From positions 1,240,001 to 1,304,000 of the forward strand of contig NZ_AP022618.1 of assembly GCF_010731615.1 (NCBI RefSeq): a stretch of DNA of 64,000 nt, in the 5' to 3' direction. The notes under the pieces are model-generated. The model was not told the DNA's origin. It saw only the letters and a program-made list of their open reading frames with translations, and ran no database searches. This stretch comes from Mycolicibacterium insubricum. Lineage in GTDB: Bacteria > Actinomycetota > Actinomycetes > Mycobacteriales > Mycobacteriaceae. Shown here piece after piece: positions 27,406 through 34,454 of this stretch. The translations under genes were made by a program, and so were the position numbers. Numbering within the stretch: position 1 is the stretch's first letter; each line of letters begins with the position of its first letter.

Positions 27406-27620
27406 ACATGATCGCGGCCACCGCCGCGGCGACCGCGGCGTCCAAGGCCGAGTACCCGGACCGCCTCGCAGTGCACCTCGGTGCTTGGGAACTCGACGTT
27501 CAGCGGCGCCTCGCGCAGTTGGAGCATCTGCGGCACTGGCTGCTGTTCGGGAGTCCGATCGTTGCCCGCCCGTGGCTCGTCCCCGCCGGCGTCGCTGTCG
27601 AGAGCGGGGCGGCCCGGTGA
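27375..27620 (+). CDS. Small early protein, unknown
   Basis: 81-aa product MTTTETFGRGDMIAATAAAT with a helical, charged middle (LDVQRRLAQLEHLRHWLL). The start ATG follows the 3' edge of cassette 1 (CGAGGCGGGTGC at 27360-27371). Its N-terminus is nearly identical to the abandoned start at 26563. The stop overlaps the GTG of the next plus-strand frame. No family recognised. Confidence 0.55.
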   Translation: MTTTETFGRGDMIAATAAATAASKAEYPDRLAVHLGAWELDVQRRLAQLEHLRHWLLFGSPIVARPWLVPAGVAVESGAAR

Positions 27621-28147
27621 GCGCGCAGGCGGAGCTGCTGGGTTTGGTGCACGAGCGGTTGGGTTTCCCGTCGGTGTCGCACCTGTACGCGACGGCGTTC
27701 GATCTACACGATGAACTCGGTGAACAGCGCGAGTCGCGCCTGATCGGGGACGCACTGGCGGCCGGCGGCACGCTCGATGTCGCTCTCAAGCTTCACGACG
27801 TGACTCAGCAGCGTCAGCACGACGAGGTCGTCGCCGCTCACCGGTCCGCCGAACTCGCCGCTCTCGTCCGGCTGCGCGAACTGGGCGCAAGTCAGGACGT
27901 GATCAATCGAGCCACGGCTGAGGTGCATCGACTCGGGTACCTGCCCCTGGAGGGCGAGGACCGCGTTGCGCAGGTCGGCACGAGTGGTCATTACAAGCTC
28001 CTTACGTTGCACGGGTTCGCGTCCCGTTATGTCGCCGCGGCGTTCTCCTTGCCGTTGCGGTGGTTGCAGCGTAAGTCGGGCCGCCGACAGGTCCCCGCCC
28101 CCGGAGCGGGCCTGTCGGCGGCCACCCCCGAAGCGGGTGCGCAATGA
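27617..28147 (+). CDS. Early frame largely overlapped by antisense cassette 2
   Basis: GTG 27617 overlaps the preceding stop and begins a plausible product, VSAQAELLGLVHERLGFPSV, but beyond about residue 29 (27704) the frame lies antisense to the better supported gene 27704-27991. It also runs through a strong hairpin (28083-28119). It may be an intact 176-aa gene, or a gene interrupted by a minus-strand cassette, leaving only its 5' part. I favour the second. Confidence 0.35.
   Translation: MSAQAELLGLVHERLGFPSVSHLYATAFDLHDELGEQRESRLIGDALAAGGTLDVALKLHDVTQQRQHDEVVAAHRSAELAALVRLRELGASQDVINRATAEVHRLGYLPLEGEDRVAQVGTSGHYKLLTLHGFASRYVAAAFSLPLRWLQRKSGRRQVPAPGAGLSAATPEAGAQ
27704..27991 (-). CDS. Small antisense-cassette protein 2
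   Basis: 95-aa helical protein starting MTTRADLRNAVLALQGQ at ATG 27991, 6 nt after a GTAAGGAG ribosome site. Residues 45-75 (SGDDLVVLTLLSHVVKLESD) look like a helical hairpin. No family recognised, though the gene at 36431 ends with a related-looking AELLAVITLTSHLVHLDSDT segment, suggesting shared ancestry. A TACGCT box lies 76 nt upstream and a 9-bp-stem hairpin (28083-28119) beyond that. Confidence 0.62.
   Translation of the reverse strand: MTTRADLRNAVLALQGQVPESMHLSRGSIDHVLTCAQFAQPDESGEFGGPVSGDDLVVLTLLSHVVKLESDIERAAGRQCVPDQARLALFTEFIV
28083..28119. terminator. hairpin at the right edge of antisense cassette 2
   Basis: GCCGACAGG (28083-28091) pairs with CCTGTCGGC (28111-28119), with further G-C pairing inside. 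It would stop plus-strand readthrough at the edge of the cassette or insulate the minus-strand promoter just inside it. There is no T tract, as usual in mycobacteria. Confidence 0.5.
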
Positions 28148-28162
28148 GTGTGGAGGTGGCGG

Positions 28163-28405
28163 ATGCCGTGGGAGCCGGAGAACTTTGCACCGGCGGAACG
28201 GAAGGCAGCCGGATCGGCAGTCGTCCAGGCGCAGGTGGTTGTCTACAAGCTGCGGGTGAACGCATCAGAGTTCGGCGCGGAGCACGCCGCCGCGGTCACG
28301 GGTGCGTACCTGCGGGTGGGGGACATGCTCGACATGCTCTACCACGACATCTACGGGCTGGACGGAACTGGATCTGTGATACCTCAGCCGCCGAGCGCGA
28401 GCTGA
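28163..28405 (+). CDS. Small early protein, unknown
   Basis: 80-aa protein starting MPWEPENFAPAERKAAGSAV at ATG 28163 with GGAGG 6 nt upstream. It is a mostly helical protein with LYHDIYGLDG near the end. The last 22 bases overlap the stop of the convergent gene 28384-29028. The alternative longer frame from ATG 28144 is Gly/Arg-rich and looks like a shadow. Confidence 0.62.
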   Translation: MPWEPENFAPAERKAAGSAVVQAQVVVYKLRVNASEFGAEHAAAVTGAYLRVGDMLDMLYHDIYGLDGTGSVIPQPPSAS

Positions 28406-29028
28406 ATCACCGCCTGGGCGGGTATCGCGGAGACCATGTTGACCGTGAATGGATAAACGAACTTATTCATCCATTCACGCCAGCGGTCCCTTTTGCCGCT
28501 GCGGGCCGCCGTAGTGGCCATCGCGGCAATCAGACGGTCGACGGCTTCCCTCAACTCGAAGTCGCCGACGTCGTCGTAACGGTCGATGCACCAAAGCAGG
28601 TGGTTGATCACCCCGCGAACGTGCTGTTTCAGCAGGGGGTCGATTGTGTCGTCCTCGTCGAGAACAGTTTGCGTTCCTTCCGCGAACGTGCGGAGAGCAT
28701 CCAGACCGTCCGTCGAGACGGTCGGGACCAACGTCCGGAACCACTCGGACAGGTTCCACAGGTGATCCAGAGCGGTGTTGTCGATGTGCTTCAAGTTGGA
28801 CTGGACTTGCCATTCGTTGGGGTTATGCAGCGTCAGCGCGCACCACTTCGGGAACTGCTCTCGGTACACCTCGGTGCCAATGTTCACCGCATCCATCTGG
28901 TCGAGCAGATCCTCGATCGCATCCAAATGGCGGACAGCTATCCGCTGATCCGTCGTGTCGGCATAGAGCCTGCCGCCCACACGCCAGTTGGACAGGGTCG
29001 CGTGCAGCAGCGCGGCTGGGTTGGCCAT
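28384..29028 (-). CDS. Antisense-cassette protein 3, helical with C-terminal membrane segment
   Basis: 214-aa protein starting at ATG 29028 after a GAGGGAG site. It is nearly all helical, with a Trp-rich middle (WCALTLHNPNEWQV, LWNLSEWFRTL, LWCIDRYDD). The end carries a basic stretch (RSGKRDRWREWMNKF) and a hydrophobic segment (VYPFTVNMVSAIPAQAVIQL), suggesting membrane attachment. No family recognised. Third of the minus-strand genes placed inside the rightward early operon; it lacks the TACGCT box seen upstream of the others. Confidence 0.68.
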   Translation of the reverse strand: MANPAALLHATLSNWRVGGRLYADTTDQRIAVRHLDAIEDLLDQMDAVNIGTEVYREQFPKWCALTLHNPNEWQVQSNLKHIDNTALDHLWNLSEWFRTLVPTVSTDGLDALRTFAEGTQTVLDEDDTIDPLLKQHVRGVINHLLWCIDRYDDVGDFELREAVDRLIAAMATTAARSGKRDRWREWMNKFVYPFTVNMVSAIPAQAVIQLALGG

Positions 29029-29112
29029 TGGACTCCCTCTTCAACATCCACCAAATCGGCCCCCGCCCGTTGCACCGGGACGAGGGCCACGACACCCGAG
29101 AGGAAAGCTCAA

Positions 29113-29394
29113 ATGTCAGGAGTCAGCGTATCAATCAGCCTCGGACGGAGCGGCGAATACGTACTCCGCGAGTACGGCAACCACCAGGGCTTGGACAAGC
29201 CGGTCGACGACACCACCGTGATGGTCGACCTCGGCGAGGAAGTCTGGCTCTCCGGGAGTGTCGGCGAGCTCCGGCGGCTGATGGCCGCGATCGAGCGGGG
29301 CATTGCGAACATCCCGACCGCGCGGGTCGCAGTCCGGGAATGGGAAGCGCGTTGCGCGGCTCGCCGGGCGGCCGCCAAGTCGGTGCCGGCATGA
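29113..29394 (+). CDS. Small early protein upstream of excisionase
   Basis: 93-aa protein MSGVSVSISLGRSGEYVLRE, then VMVDLGEEVWLSGSVGELRR and a basic helical tail (EWEARCAARRAAAK). AGGAAAGCTCAA precedes ATG 29113. Its stop overlaps the ATG of the excisionase-like gene. No family is recognised. Confidence 0.7.
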   Translation: MSGVSVSISLGRSGEYVLREYGNHQGLDKPVDDTTVMVDLGEEVWLSGSVGELRRLMAAIERGIANIPTARVAVREWEARCAARRAAAKSVPA

Positions 29395-29594
29395 GCGCCC
29401 CGGTGAAGGCAACGCCGCCGGCGGCGTTGCTGTACCTCTCCGAGGCCCAGGCCGCCCTGAAGGTCGGGAAAACCGGCCTGTACCGGCTGATGAACTCCGG
29501 CCAGATCGCCTGGGTCCAGGTCGGTGCGCACCGCCGGATCGCCTCGACCGAAATCGACCGGTTCATCACCGAGAACACCCGGCGGTCCGCATGA
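29391..29594 (+). CDS. Excisionase-like (MerR-type wHTH) DNA-binding protein
   Basis: 67-aa protein with the excisionase/MerR-like winged-helix pattern LYLSEAQAALKVGKTGLYRL, MNSGQIAWVQVGAHRRIAST, EIDRFI. Such proteins act as recombination directionality factors or small transcription regulators. It lies near the start of the early operon, transcribed away from the integrase, as expected for a Xis made on induction. ATGA overlaps join it to both neighbours. Confidence 0.8.
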   Translation: MSAPVKATPPAALLYLSEAQAALKVGKTGLYRLMNSGQIAWVQVGAHRRIASTEIDRFITENTRRSA

Positions 29595-30028
29595 GCGGCG
29601 GCGTGCTGGTGAACACATTCGATCGCGACGCCGTCTATCTGAATCCGTGCAGCGCCGCTGATGTACGGCGCTTTGCCCGGGGGCTACGGCAGCTACTCGA
29701 CGCGCTGGATAGGGAGATTGTCGTCGCGGCCCTTGTCGGAGAGTGCGAGTCCGATCTGCTGGACACCGAACGACAGGAAGTGAATCGCGTCTGCGAGTTC
29801 CTTGATGGCCGGATCGCCATGCGATCGGAGCCCACTGACCTTCGCAGTCGCGCTCTGGCAGTTCTGGATGCCTTCCTGGACCAGATCCAGCCGGCTGCTG
29901 AGGTAGGTCATGATGCTTCTCCTTCGTTCGATGCCCGTCCGGGCGCTGTTGGCACAGCGAGCGTAGGGGAACGGAGCGGGCCGGCAGTTGTCGCCGGCTC
30001 GCTCCGGACACCCGGCGGTGCGCGATGA
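29591..30028 (+). CDS. Early frame overlapped by antisense cassette 4
   Basis: Frame from ATG 29591 (overlapping the excisionase stop) encodes MSGGVLVNTFDRDAVYLNPC and 125 further residues. From 29693 on it is antisense to the well supported small gene 29693-29911 and then crosses that gene's promoter region. It also crosses two hairpins. It may be a genuine 145-aa gene or an interrupted one; the evidence is evenly poor. Confidence 0.3.
   Translation: MSGGVLVNTFDRDAVYLNPCSAADVRRFARGLRQLLDALDREIVVAALVGECESDLLDTERQEVNRVCEFLDGRIAMRSEPTDLRSRALAVLDAFLDQIQPAAEVGHDASPSFDARPGAVGTASVGERSGPAVVAGSLRTPGGAR
29651..29672 (-). terminator. terminator-like hairpin after antisense cassette 4
   Basis: AGCGCCG (29651-29657) pairs with CGGCGCT (29666-29672). 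It lies 21 bp past the stop of the minus-strand gene 29693-29911, in the right place to end its transcript. Confidence 0.5.
29693..29911 (-). CDS. Small antisense-cassette protein 4
   Basis: 72-aa protein starting MTYLSSRLDLVQEGIQNCQS at ATG 29911, preceded by GAAGGAGAAGCATC. It is a helical protein with ELADAIHFLSFGVQQIGLAL. A minus-strand TACGCT box is 48 nt upstream, and a GAGCG-GCCGGC hairpin (29974-30004) lies beyond. With the downstream hairpin at 29651-29672 this forms a complete self-contained transcription unit. Function unknown. Confidence 0.62.
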   Translation of the reverse strand: MTYLSSRLDLVQEGIQNCQSATAKVSGLRSHGDPAIKELADAIHFLSFGVQQIGLALSDKGRDDNLPIQRVE

Positions 30029-30195
30029 ACGCGGCAGTGAGCTGGGGTGCGGGGCTGGCGTTGCTGGCCACCGCGGTGCTGTGTGTCCTCGACGCGATCG
30101 CCGCGCAAGCCCGCGTTGCGTTCGCCCGGCACGCGGACGAGGCGATCGCCCTGGCCGCCGGCCGGGCGTCCGAGCGGTCGGGACCGGTGTCGTGA
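30025..30195 (+). CDS. Small single-pass membrane protein
   Basis: 56-aa product MNAAVSWGAGLALLATAVLC with a helix of about 20 hydrophobic residues, then a short charged Ala-rich tail. ATG 30025 follows GGCGGTGCGCG, similar to the sequences before the starts at 27375 and 28144. Its stop overlaps the next GTG. Unknown function. Confidence 0.55.
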   Translation: MNAAVSWGAGLALLATAVLCVLDAIAAQARVAFARHADEAIALAAGRASERSGPVS

Positions 30196-30443
30196 CCGGG
30201 GCCGCGGCGAAGTCGGCGCCGGATATCCGCACGGTGTGCCAGCTGACCGGGGAACGCGCCCCGAAGCAGTCCGACGACGTCATGGAATACCTGATTCGGA
30301 CGATCGCGGTGAGCGTGTGCTCGTGCGGTGATCGACTCGAAATCTATTCGACCCCAACGAAAACCGCTGTTGACGCGGAAGATGTCGCGCTGTTGGACCG
30401 CTGGGTTGCTGCGCACCGCGACTGTGGAGGGGGTGCCCGGTGA
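30192..30443 (+). CDS. Small early protein, unknown
   Basis: 83-aa protein from GTG 30192 (GTGA overlap). It has four cysteines (TVCQLTGERAP, VSVCSCGDRLEIYS, HRDCGGG) that could bind zinc. Overlaps by GTG with the next gene. No family recognised. Confidence 0.6.
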   Translation: MTGAAAKSAPDIRTVCQLTGERAPKQSDDVMEYLIRTIAVSVCSCGDRLEIYSTPTKTAVDAEDVALLDRWVAAHRDCGGGAR

Positions 30444-31090
30444 TCCGGCGGATGGGGGACTGGCTGCTGGGCTGGCTGGCCGCCGGCACCGCGGTCGGCC
30501 GAGAGCTTCTCGAGTGGCTCGCTGCGGGACCGCTCGACGTCCTCGGCACCGACGTCCCGGCGGCCGGCGGGTTCGGGCGGATGGAATGCGACGGGCCCGA
30601 CGCGGCCGGACCCGTCTGCGACGAAGCCGACGCCGACCACGACGAACTACTCCCGCTGACCTTGCCCAGCGGGTGTGGGATTCCGGTGCGGGGTTCTTCC
30701 CCCATGAGCCAGCCATCTGGCGGCCCCGCACCGGAACCCACCCCACGCCGGGTACTGGCCGGGGCGGACCTGGAAATGCTGCGCGCTGCGCAGCTGCTCA
30801 CCAACGAACTCCCGGACGGTACGGCGTGCGGGCGGTGCAAACACCGGAGCGGTGTCATCGTCCGCGACTACCTCGCCCCGGCCGCGGCACGGATCTGCGG
30901 CACCTGCGCCGTCGACCTCGGTCCATTGCCACCCGCTCGCGTCTTGGCAGCAGCGGCGGAGTTCCTGGAGTACTCCTCCCGGCCGAACCTGTTCAGTTCC
31001 GAGCTGAACCGCTGGCGCGCCACGTCGCTCGTTCGCCTCTCCGATGACCTCCGTTCCCTTGCAACACAATTCGACGCACTCGACCAGTAA
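30440..31090 (+). CDS. Early protein with C-terminal zinc-ribbon-like motif
   Basis: 216-aa protein. The N-terminus is helical and hydrophobic (MGDWLLGWLAAGTAV). The middle is acidic and Pro-rich (residues 40-105). The C-terminal part has CGRCKHRSG and ICGTCAVDLG, a CxxC-CxxC zinc-ribbon pattern. No known family. GTG 30440 overlaps the preceding stop; the ATG at 30455 is an alternative start. Confidence 0.65.
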   Translation: MIRRMGDWLLGWLAAGTAVGRELLEWLAAGPLDVLGTDVPAAGGFGRMECDGPDAAGPVCDEADADHDELLPLTLPSGCGIPVRGSSPMSQPSGGPAPEPTPRRVLAGADLEMLRAAQLLTNELPDGTACGRCKHRSGVIVRDYLAPAAARICGTCAVDLGPLPPARVLAAAAEFLEYSSRPNLFSSELNRWRATSLVRLSDDLRSLATQFDALDQ

Positions 31091-31098
31091 GGACAACC

Positions 31099-31314
31099 AT
31101 GCGTACCCTGACCATCCCGATGCGGCCACGCAGGCTGCACCGGCTCGCCGCACTCATCCTGTTCGGAAGCCTCACCGCCGCCGGCATCCTCACCGCCACG
31201 ACCCACCACGCTGACGCGTCCCCGGGGCAGTGTCTCCGGGCCGGCTTCTGCGACAGCCTCCCCCTGACCGCCGTCCCGACCACAGTCGACGCCCGAGGCT
31301 GGGTGCCCGCGTGA
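31099..31314 (+). CDS. Small exported or membrane protein
   Basis: 71-aa protein with an Arg-rich N-terminus (MRPRRLHRL) and a hydrophobic helix (AALILFGSLTAAGILTA), probably a signal or anchor. Two Cys follow (GQCLRAGFCDSLP). AAGGACAACC precedes ATG 31099. The stop overlaps the next GTG. Confidence 0.6.
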   Translation: MRTLTIPMRPRRLHRLAALILFGSLTAAGILTATTHHADASPGQCLRAGFCDSLPLTAVPTTVDARGWVPA

Positions 31315-31544
31315 GCGCGGCGCCCAAGGTGGACGACCTCGCGGGGGCCAAGGAAGTCCTCGGCTGGGACGAACCTGATGCCGCCCTCGCCACCGCGTAC
31401 GCGCTGGTCGACATCGCCGAATCCCTGCGCACCCTTGCCGCCGCCAGCAGCTTCCGGAACTACACCGTCGCGGGCGGTCGGCCCCTCGATGAGAACACCG
31501 CGATCCGGATCTCCAAGAACCTGACTGAAGGGGGCCAGCAGTGA
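31311..31544 (+). CDS. Small early protein, unknown
   Basis: 77-aa protein from GTG 31311: VSAAPKVDDLAGAKEVLGWD, then DAALATAYALVDIAESLRTL. A helical pattern; no family recognised. GTG overlaps couple it to genes on both sides. Confidence 0.6.
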   Translation: MSAAPKVDDLAGAKEVLGWDEPDAALATAYALVDIAESLRTLAAASSFRNYTVAGGRPLDENTAIRISKNLTEGGQQ

Positions 31545-31660
31545 TCCGCCGGTTCTTCACCGACGGTCTCGTGTGGGTCGTCGCCGCCGTCTTGATCGTC
31601 GGCTACGCCGTCGGCCGCAGCGTCGGCGCCGGACTCGTCGGGGGGTACTGGGGTGCCTGA
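31541..31660 (+). CDS. Tiny membrane protein (39 aa)
   Basis: GTG 31541 to TGA 31660 encodes VIRRFFTDGLVWVVAAVLIV followed by GYAVGRSVGAGLVGGYWGA. It is one membrane helix with a basic cytoplasmic end. Both ends overlap neighbours by a few bases, supporting translation. Confidence 0.55.
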   Translation: MIRRFFTDGLVWVVAAVLIVGYAVGRSVGAGLVGGYWGA

Positions 31661-31892
31661 ATTCACCATGGGCGAGCCCGGCATCGTCGACATCGCCGAT
31701 TTCCTCGACGGCAAAACGGCCGCCCGGATGCGTTGTGACCTTCGGGAACGTGCCCTCTACAACGCGGTGCAGCTGCACTGCGAGACCGGTGACGCCATGG
31801 CCATCATCGACCGCGACGCCGCGGTCCGGGACGTCCTGGCCACCGCCACCGACTTCTACACCTGGATCACCCAGGGGGCCCGCGATGTCTGA
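31653..31892 (+). CDS. Small early protein, unknown
   Basis: 79-aa protein from GTG 31653: VPEFTMGEPGIVDIADFLDG, then RALYNAVQLHCETGDAMAII. Helical, acidic. It overlaps 8 bp with both the upstream membrane peptide and the downstream exonuclease gene. Unknown. Confidence 0.62.
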   Translation: MPEFTMGEPGIVDIADFLDGKTAARMRCDLRERALYNAVQLHCETGDAMAIIDRDAAVRDVLATATDFYTWITQGARDV

Positions 31893-32466
31893 CCGTGACC
31901 TGATCGTCGTCGACGTCGAAACCACCGGTCTCAACGTGGGCCTGCACGTGCCGATCGAGGTCGCGGCGATCAACACCCGCACCGGCGAACAGCGCAACTT
32001 CTTCCCCCGGCTGTCCGCGGATGCCCTGGCGGTCGCGGCGCCGGAAGCGTTGGCCGTCAACCGGTACTTCGAACGCCGCTGCTTCGAACACGCCCTCGAT
32101 GCCGACGAGACCGTCGCAGCCTACGGGGACCTGCTGGAATTCCTGGCCGGCGCCACCCTCGGCGGCGCGAACGTCCGGTTCGATGCCGCGATGCTCATGG
32201 CCGGCGTGCGCGCCGCCCGATACCCGTCGTTCATCGTCGACGTGAACCACGAACCGTGGCATTTCCGGCTGGCCGATCTGGAATCCGCGGCGGCCGGCGC
32301 GCTCGGCCTCCCGATGACGGAACTGCCGAGTCTGGCCCGGTGCTGCGAGCTCCTCGGCGTCAAGAACATCGATCCGCACACCGCCCTCGGTGACGCCACC
32401 GCCACCGCCGCATGCTTCGCGCGGATCGCCGAACTGCCGAAACCGGAACCGAAGGCGAAGCCGTGA
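31885..32466 (+). CDS. DnaQ-like DEDDh 3'-5' exonuclease
   Basis: 193-aa exonuclease fold. ExoI motif is LIVVDVETTGLN (D-x-E at residues 8-10); ExoII is GGANVRFDAAML; ExoIIIe is NIDPHTALGDATATA with the His-x5-Asp pair. All DEDDh residues appear present. Phage copies act in DNA processing or recombination. Ends by GTGA overlap with the next gene. Confidence 0.87.
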   Translation: MSDRDLIVVDVETTGLNVGLHVPIEVAAINTRTGEQRNFFPRLSADALAVAAPEALAVNRYFERRCFEHALDADETVAAYGDLLEFLAGATLGGANVRFDAAMLMAGVRAARYPSFIVDVNHEPWHFRLADLESAAAGALGLPMTELPSLARCCELLGVKNIDPHTALGDATATAACFARIAELPKPEPKAKP

Positions 32467-32726
32467 CCCTCGACGAAATCGCCACGGCCGAACCGCTGAT
32501 GGACCGGCGTACCGCCTATCGGCTGCACCTGTGCGTCGACTGCCGCGCGGTCACCGCAGCGGCGGGGATGACGCGCTGCTGGCCGTGTCACTCCGACTGG
32601 TCCGGCATCAGGCTCCGCGGCCGGCGTGCCCGCGCCGCGGCGATCCGCGCCATGTGCGGCCAGCTGCGCCACCCCGGCCTGATCGCCCTGGCCTGGACCA
32701 TCACCGTCGTCCTCGGGATCGACTGA
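32463..32726 (+). CDS. Small zinc-finger-like membrane protein
   Basis: 87-aa protein from GTG 32463. It has CVDCRAVTAAAGMTRCWPC, a CxxC-x12-CxxC zinc knuckle, followed by a basic patch (RLRGRRARAAA) and a C-terminal hydrophobic helix (LIALAWTITVVLG). Unknown function; the A of its stop TGA is the first base of the next ATG. Confidence 0.6.
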   Translation: MTLDEIATAEPLMDRRTAYRLHLCVDCRAVTAAAGMTRCWPCHSDWSGIRLRGRRARAAAIRAMCGQLRHPGLIALAWTITVVLGID

Positions 32727-32959
32727 TGCCCAGGACGGCGGGGCGGCTCCCCACTATCGACGAACTGACCTGGGACACCGCGGTCCTGCCCGACGGCCGC
32801 TTCGCCGTCCGTTGCCACGAATACCCCTCGATCAAGTCCGGCCCGTGCCGGACCGAGCTCGACGCCAAGGACCAGGCCATCACCCGCACCGTCGCCTGGC
32901 TGCGCAACCAAGACGACCTCATCGACCTGCAACGCGGACGACCCCGCCCCACCCACTGA
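32726..32959 (+). CDS. Small early protein, unknown
   Basis: 77-aa protein MPRTAGRLPTIDELTWDTAV, then DGRFAVRCHEYPSIKSGPCR and a basic helix (DLQRGRPRPTH). Two Cys. No family recognised. ATG 32726 shares its A with the preceding stop. Confidence 0.62.
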   Translation: MPRTAGRLPTIDELTWDTAVLPDGRFAVRCHEYPSIKSGPCRTELDAKDQAITRTVAWLRNQDDLIDLQRGRPRPTH

Positions 32960-32984
32960 TCCAACACCTTTCGGAAGGAACCCC

Positions 32985-33077
32985 ATGCCCACCTCCATGC
33001 GGATCGCCATCATCACCGCGACCATCGCCCTACTGGCCGCGGCCGCGACCGTCGTCATCCCCAACCCCGGCCAATGA
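32985..33077 (+). CDS. Tiny membrane peptide (30 aa)
   Basis: ATG 32985 with a strong GGAAGGAA site 5-6 nt upstream encodes MPTSMRIAIITATIALLAAA followed by ATVVIPNPGQ. It is a single hydrophobic helix. The ribosome site supports real translation despite the size. Confidence 0.6.
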   Translation: MPTSMRIAIITATIALLAAAATVVIPNPGQ

Positions 33078-33172
33078 AAGACCAGGGTGCGGTGCGCGGC
33101 GAACGGTCAAACCCGTCTCTGCCTGATCTCCACGGGCAAGCGTGGGCCACGACCCGGACTTCTACACGGTGA
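33074..33172 (+). CDS. Possible coupled micro-ORF (32 aa)
   Basis: ATG 33074 overlaps the stop of the 30-aa peptide (ATGA) and encodes MKDQGAVRGERSNPSLPDLH and 12 more residues. Only the overlap supports it. The stretch to 33237 otherwise holds nothing clear except the GGAAGGAAA site of the next gene. Confidence 0.3.
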   Translation: MKDQGAVRGERSNPSLPDLHGQAWATTRTSTR

Positions 33173-33237
33173 GCCCATTGCTGCCGACCCGCGTACCGCA
33201 CCCAACCCCAACCTGATCCGGAAGGAAACTCACTGCC

Positions 33238-33570
33238 ATGCCTGAAGATTCCGCATTCGAAGAATTCGCCGCCGTCCTCGTCGGCCACAACAAAGGCCTC
33301 GCCCACGACAAAGCCTCACGCCTCCTGCGCGACGCCGTTGAAGCCGTCAAGCTCACCGGCAAGAAGGCCACCGTCACTGTCGCGCTGACGATCTCACCGC
33401 TGAAGAACAACCGCCGCGCCGTCCAGGTAGGCGACAAGGTCACCGCGGCCATCCCCGAACCGAAACTCGAATCCGTCTGGTACGCCGACGACGAGGGCGG
33501 CCTGCACCGCAACGACCCCGAGCAGTACCGCATCGACTACGAACCCACCAACGGCACCGCGGCCCGCTGA
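33238..33570 (+). CDS. Phage early protein, unknown
   Basis: 110-aa protein with FEEFAAVLVGHNKGLAHDKA, an Ile/Val-rich strand (ATVTVALTISPL) and VWYADDEGGLHRNDPEQYRI. CCGGAAGGAAA precedes ATG 33238. Proteins of this look often sit directly before DUF2303 genes in actinobacterial phages, which is the arrangement here. Role unknown, perhaps in recombination or DNA binding. Confidence 0.72.
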   Translation: MPEDSAFEEFAAVLVGHNKGLAHDKASRLLRDAVEAVKLTGKKATVTVALTISPLKNNRRAVQVGDKVTAAIPEPKLESVWYADDEGGLHRNDPEQYRIDYEPTNGTAAR

Positions 33571-33599
33571 AACCCACACCCACAGAACAGGACACCACC

Positions 33600-34454
33600 A
33601 TGACCGTCACTAACACACCCGTCACCCTGCGGACCGCTGTCGGCAACGGCGCGGTCAGCACCGCGCCGTTCCCCGCCACCGAAATCGACCTCGGCGTCCA
33701 CGGTGTGCGCAACTACATCGCCGTCACCGAAGAACACGGCCTCCAGCAGACCACCGTCGACGTCCGCGACTACCTGCCCCGACCGTCGCGGCCCTCCGGC
33801 CGTCGCCAGGTCAGCGAAGTCGTGTCGTTCCTCGAAGAACTCGACCGGCGGCCCCTGACCACCGAATCCACCCTCTGGGGCGACTACAACACCGGCACCG
33901 TCACCGCCGTCTACAACGACCACGGCGACATCGGCGGAGGCTGGCGCGACGACCTGCTCACCCTGCAGCTCATCCCCGACCCCGACTGGGCCGCCTGGAC
34001 CGCCATGTCCGGGAAGTTCTACTCCCAGACCGAATTCTCCGACCGACTCGAAGAACTCATCCACACCGTCGTCAGCCCCGACCAGGCCGACCTCGAAGAA
34101 ATCGTCCGCGACCTCCGCGCACACAAGACCGCCGTCTTCGAAAGCCGCAGCGACCCCTCCGTCAGCACCCAATCGGTCACCTACACCGAAGAGGTCCGCG
34201 CCAGCGCCGGAACCGCCACCCGCCAACTCGAAGTCCCCCGAACAATCACCCTGCGCCTGCGCCCCTGGGAAGGCCACATCGACACCTACGACATCGACGC
34301 CTGGTTCCGCATCGACACCGAAGGCGGCCGACTCACCCTCGCCATCAAACTCACCCCCGTCCAACAACTCCTCCGCAAAGCCTGGGCCGACCTCACCGCC
34401 CAAATCGTCGCCGCCGCCGAAACCCCGGTCTACGCCTACCGAGGCACCCGATGA
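33600..34454 (+). CDS. DUF2303-family protein
   Basis: 284-aa protein resembling the DUF2303 (YfdQ) family: DYLPRPSRPSGRRQVSEVVS, a Trp-rich middle (GGGWRDDLLTLQLIPDPDWA) and a C-terminal strand-rich part ending QLLRKAWADLTAQIVAAAET. The family is found in phage early regions; no biochemical role is established. ATG 33600 follows ACAGGACACC. Its stop overlaps the next gene. Confidence 0.8.
   Translation: MTVTNTPVTLRTAVGNGAVSTAPFPATEIDLGVHGVRNYIAVTEEHGLQQTTVDVRDYLPRPSRPSGRRQVSEVVSFLEELDRRPLTTESTLWGDYNTGTVTAVYNDHGDIGGGWRDDLLTLQLIPDPDWAAWTAMSGKFYSQTEFSDRLEELIHTVVSPDQADLEEIVRDLRAHKTAVFESRSDPSVSTQSVTYTEEVRASAGTATRQLEVPRTITLRLRPWEGHIDTYDIDAWFRIDTEGGRLTLAIKLTPVQQLLRKAWADLTAQIVAAAETPVYAYRGTR

Noticed and set aside
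28144..29394. Plus-strand 416-codon frame across cassette 3
   Set aside because: Gly/Arg-rich beginning, antisense to gene 28384-29028, and only its end is real (the separate gene 29113-29394).
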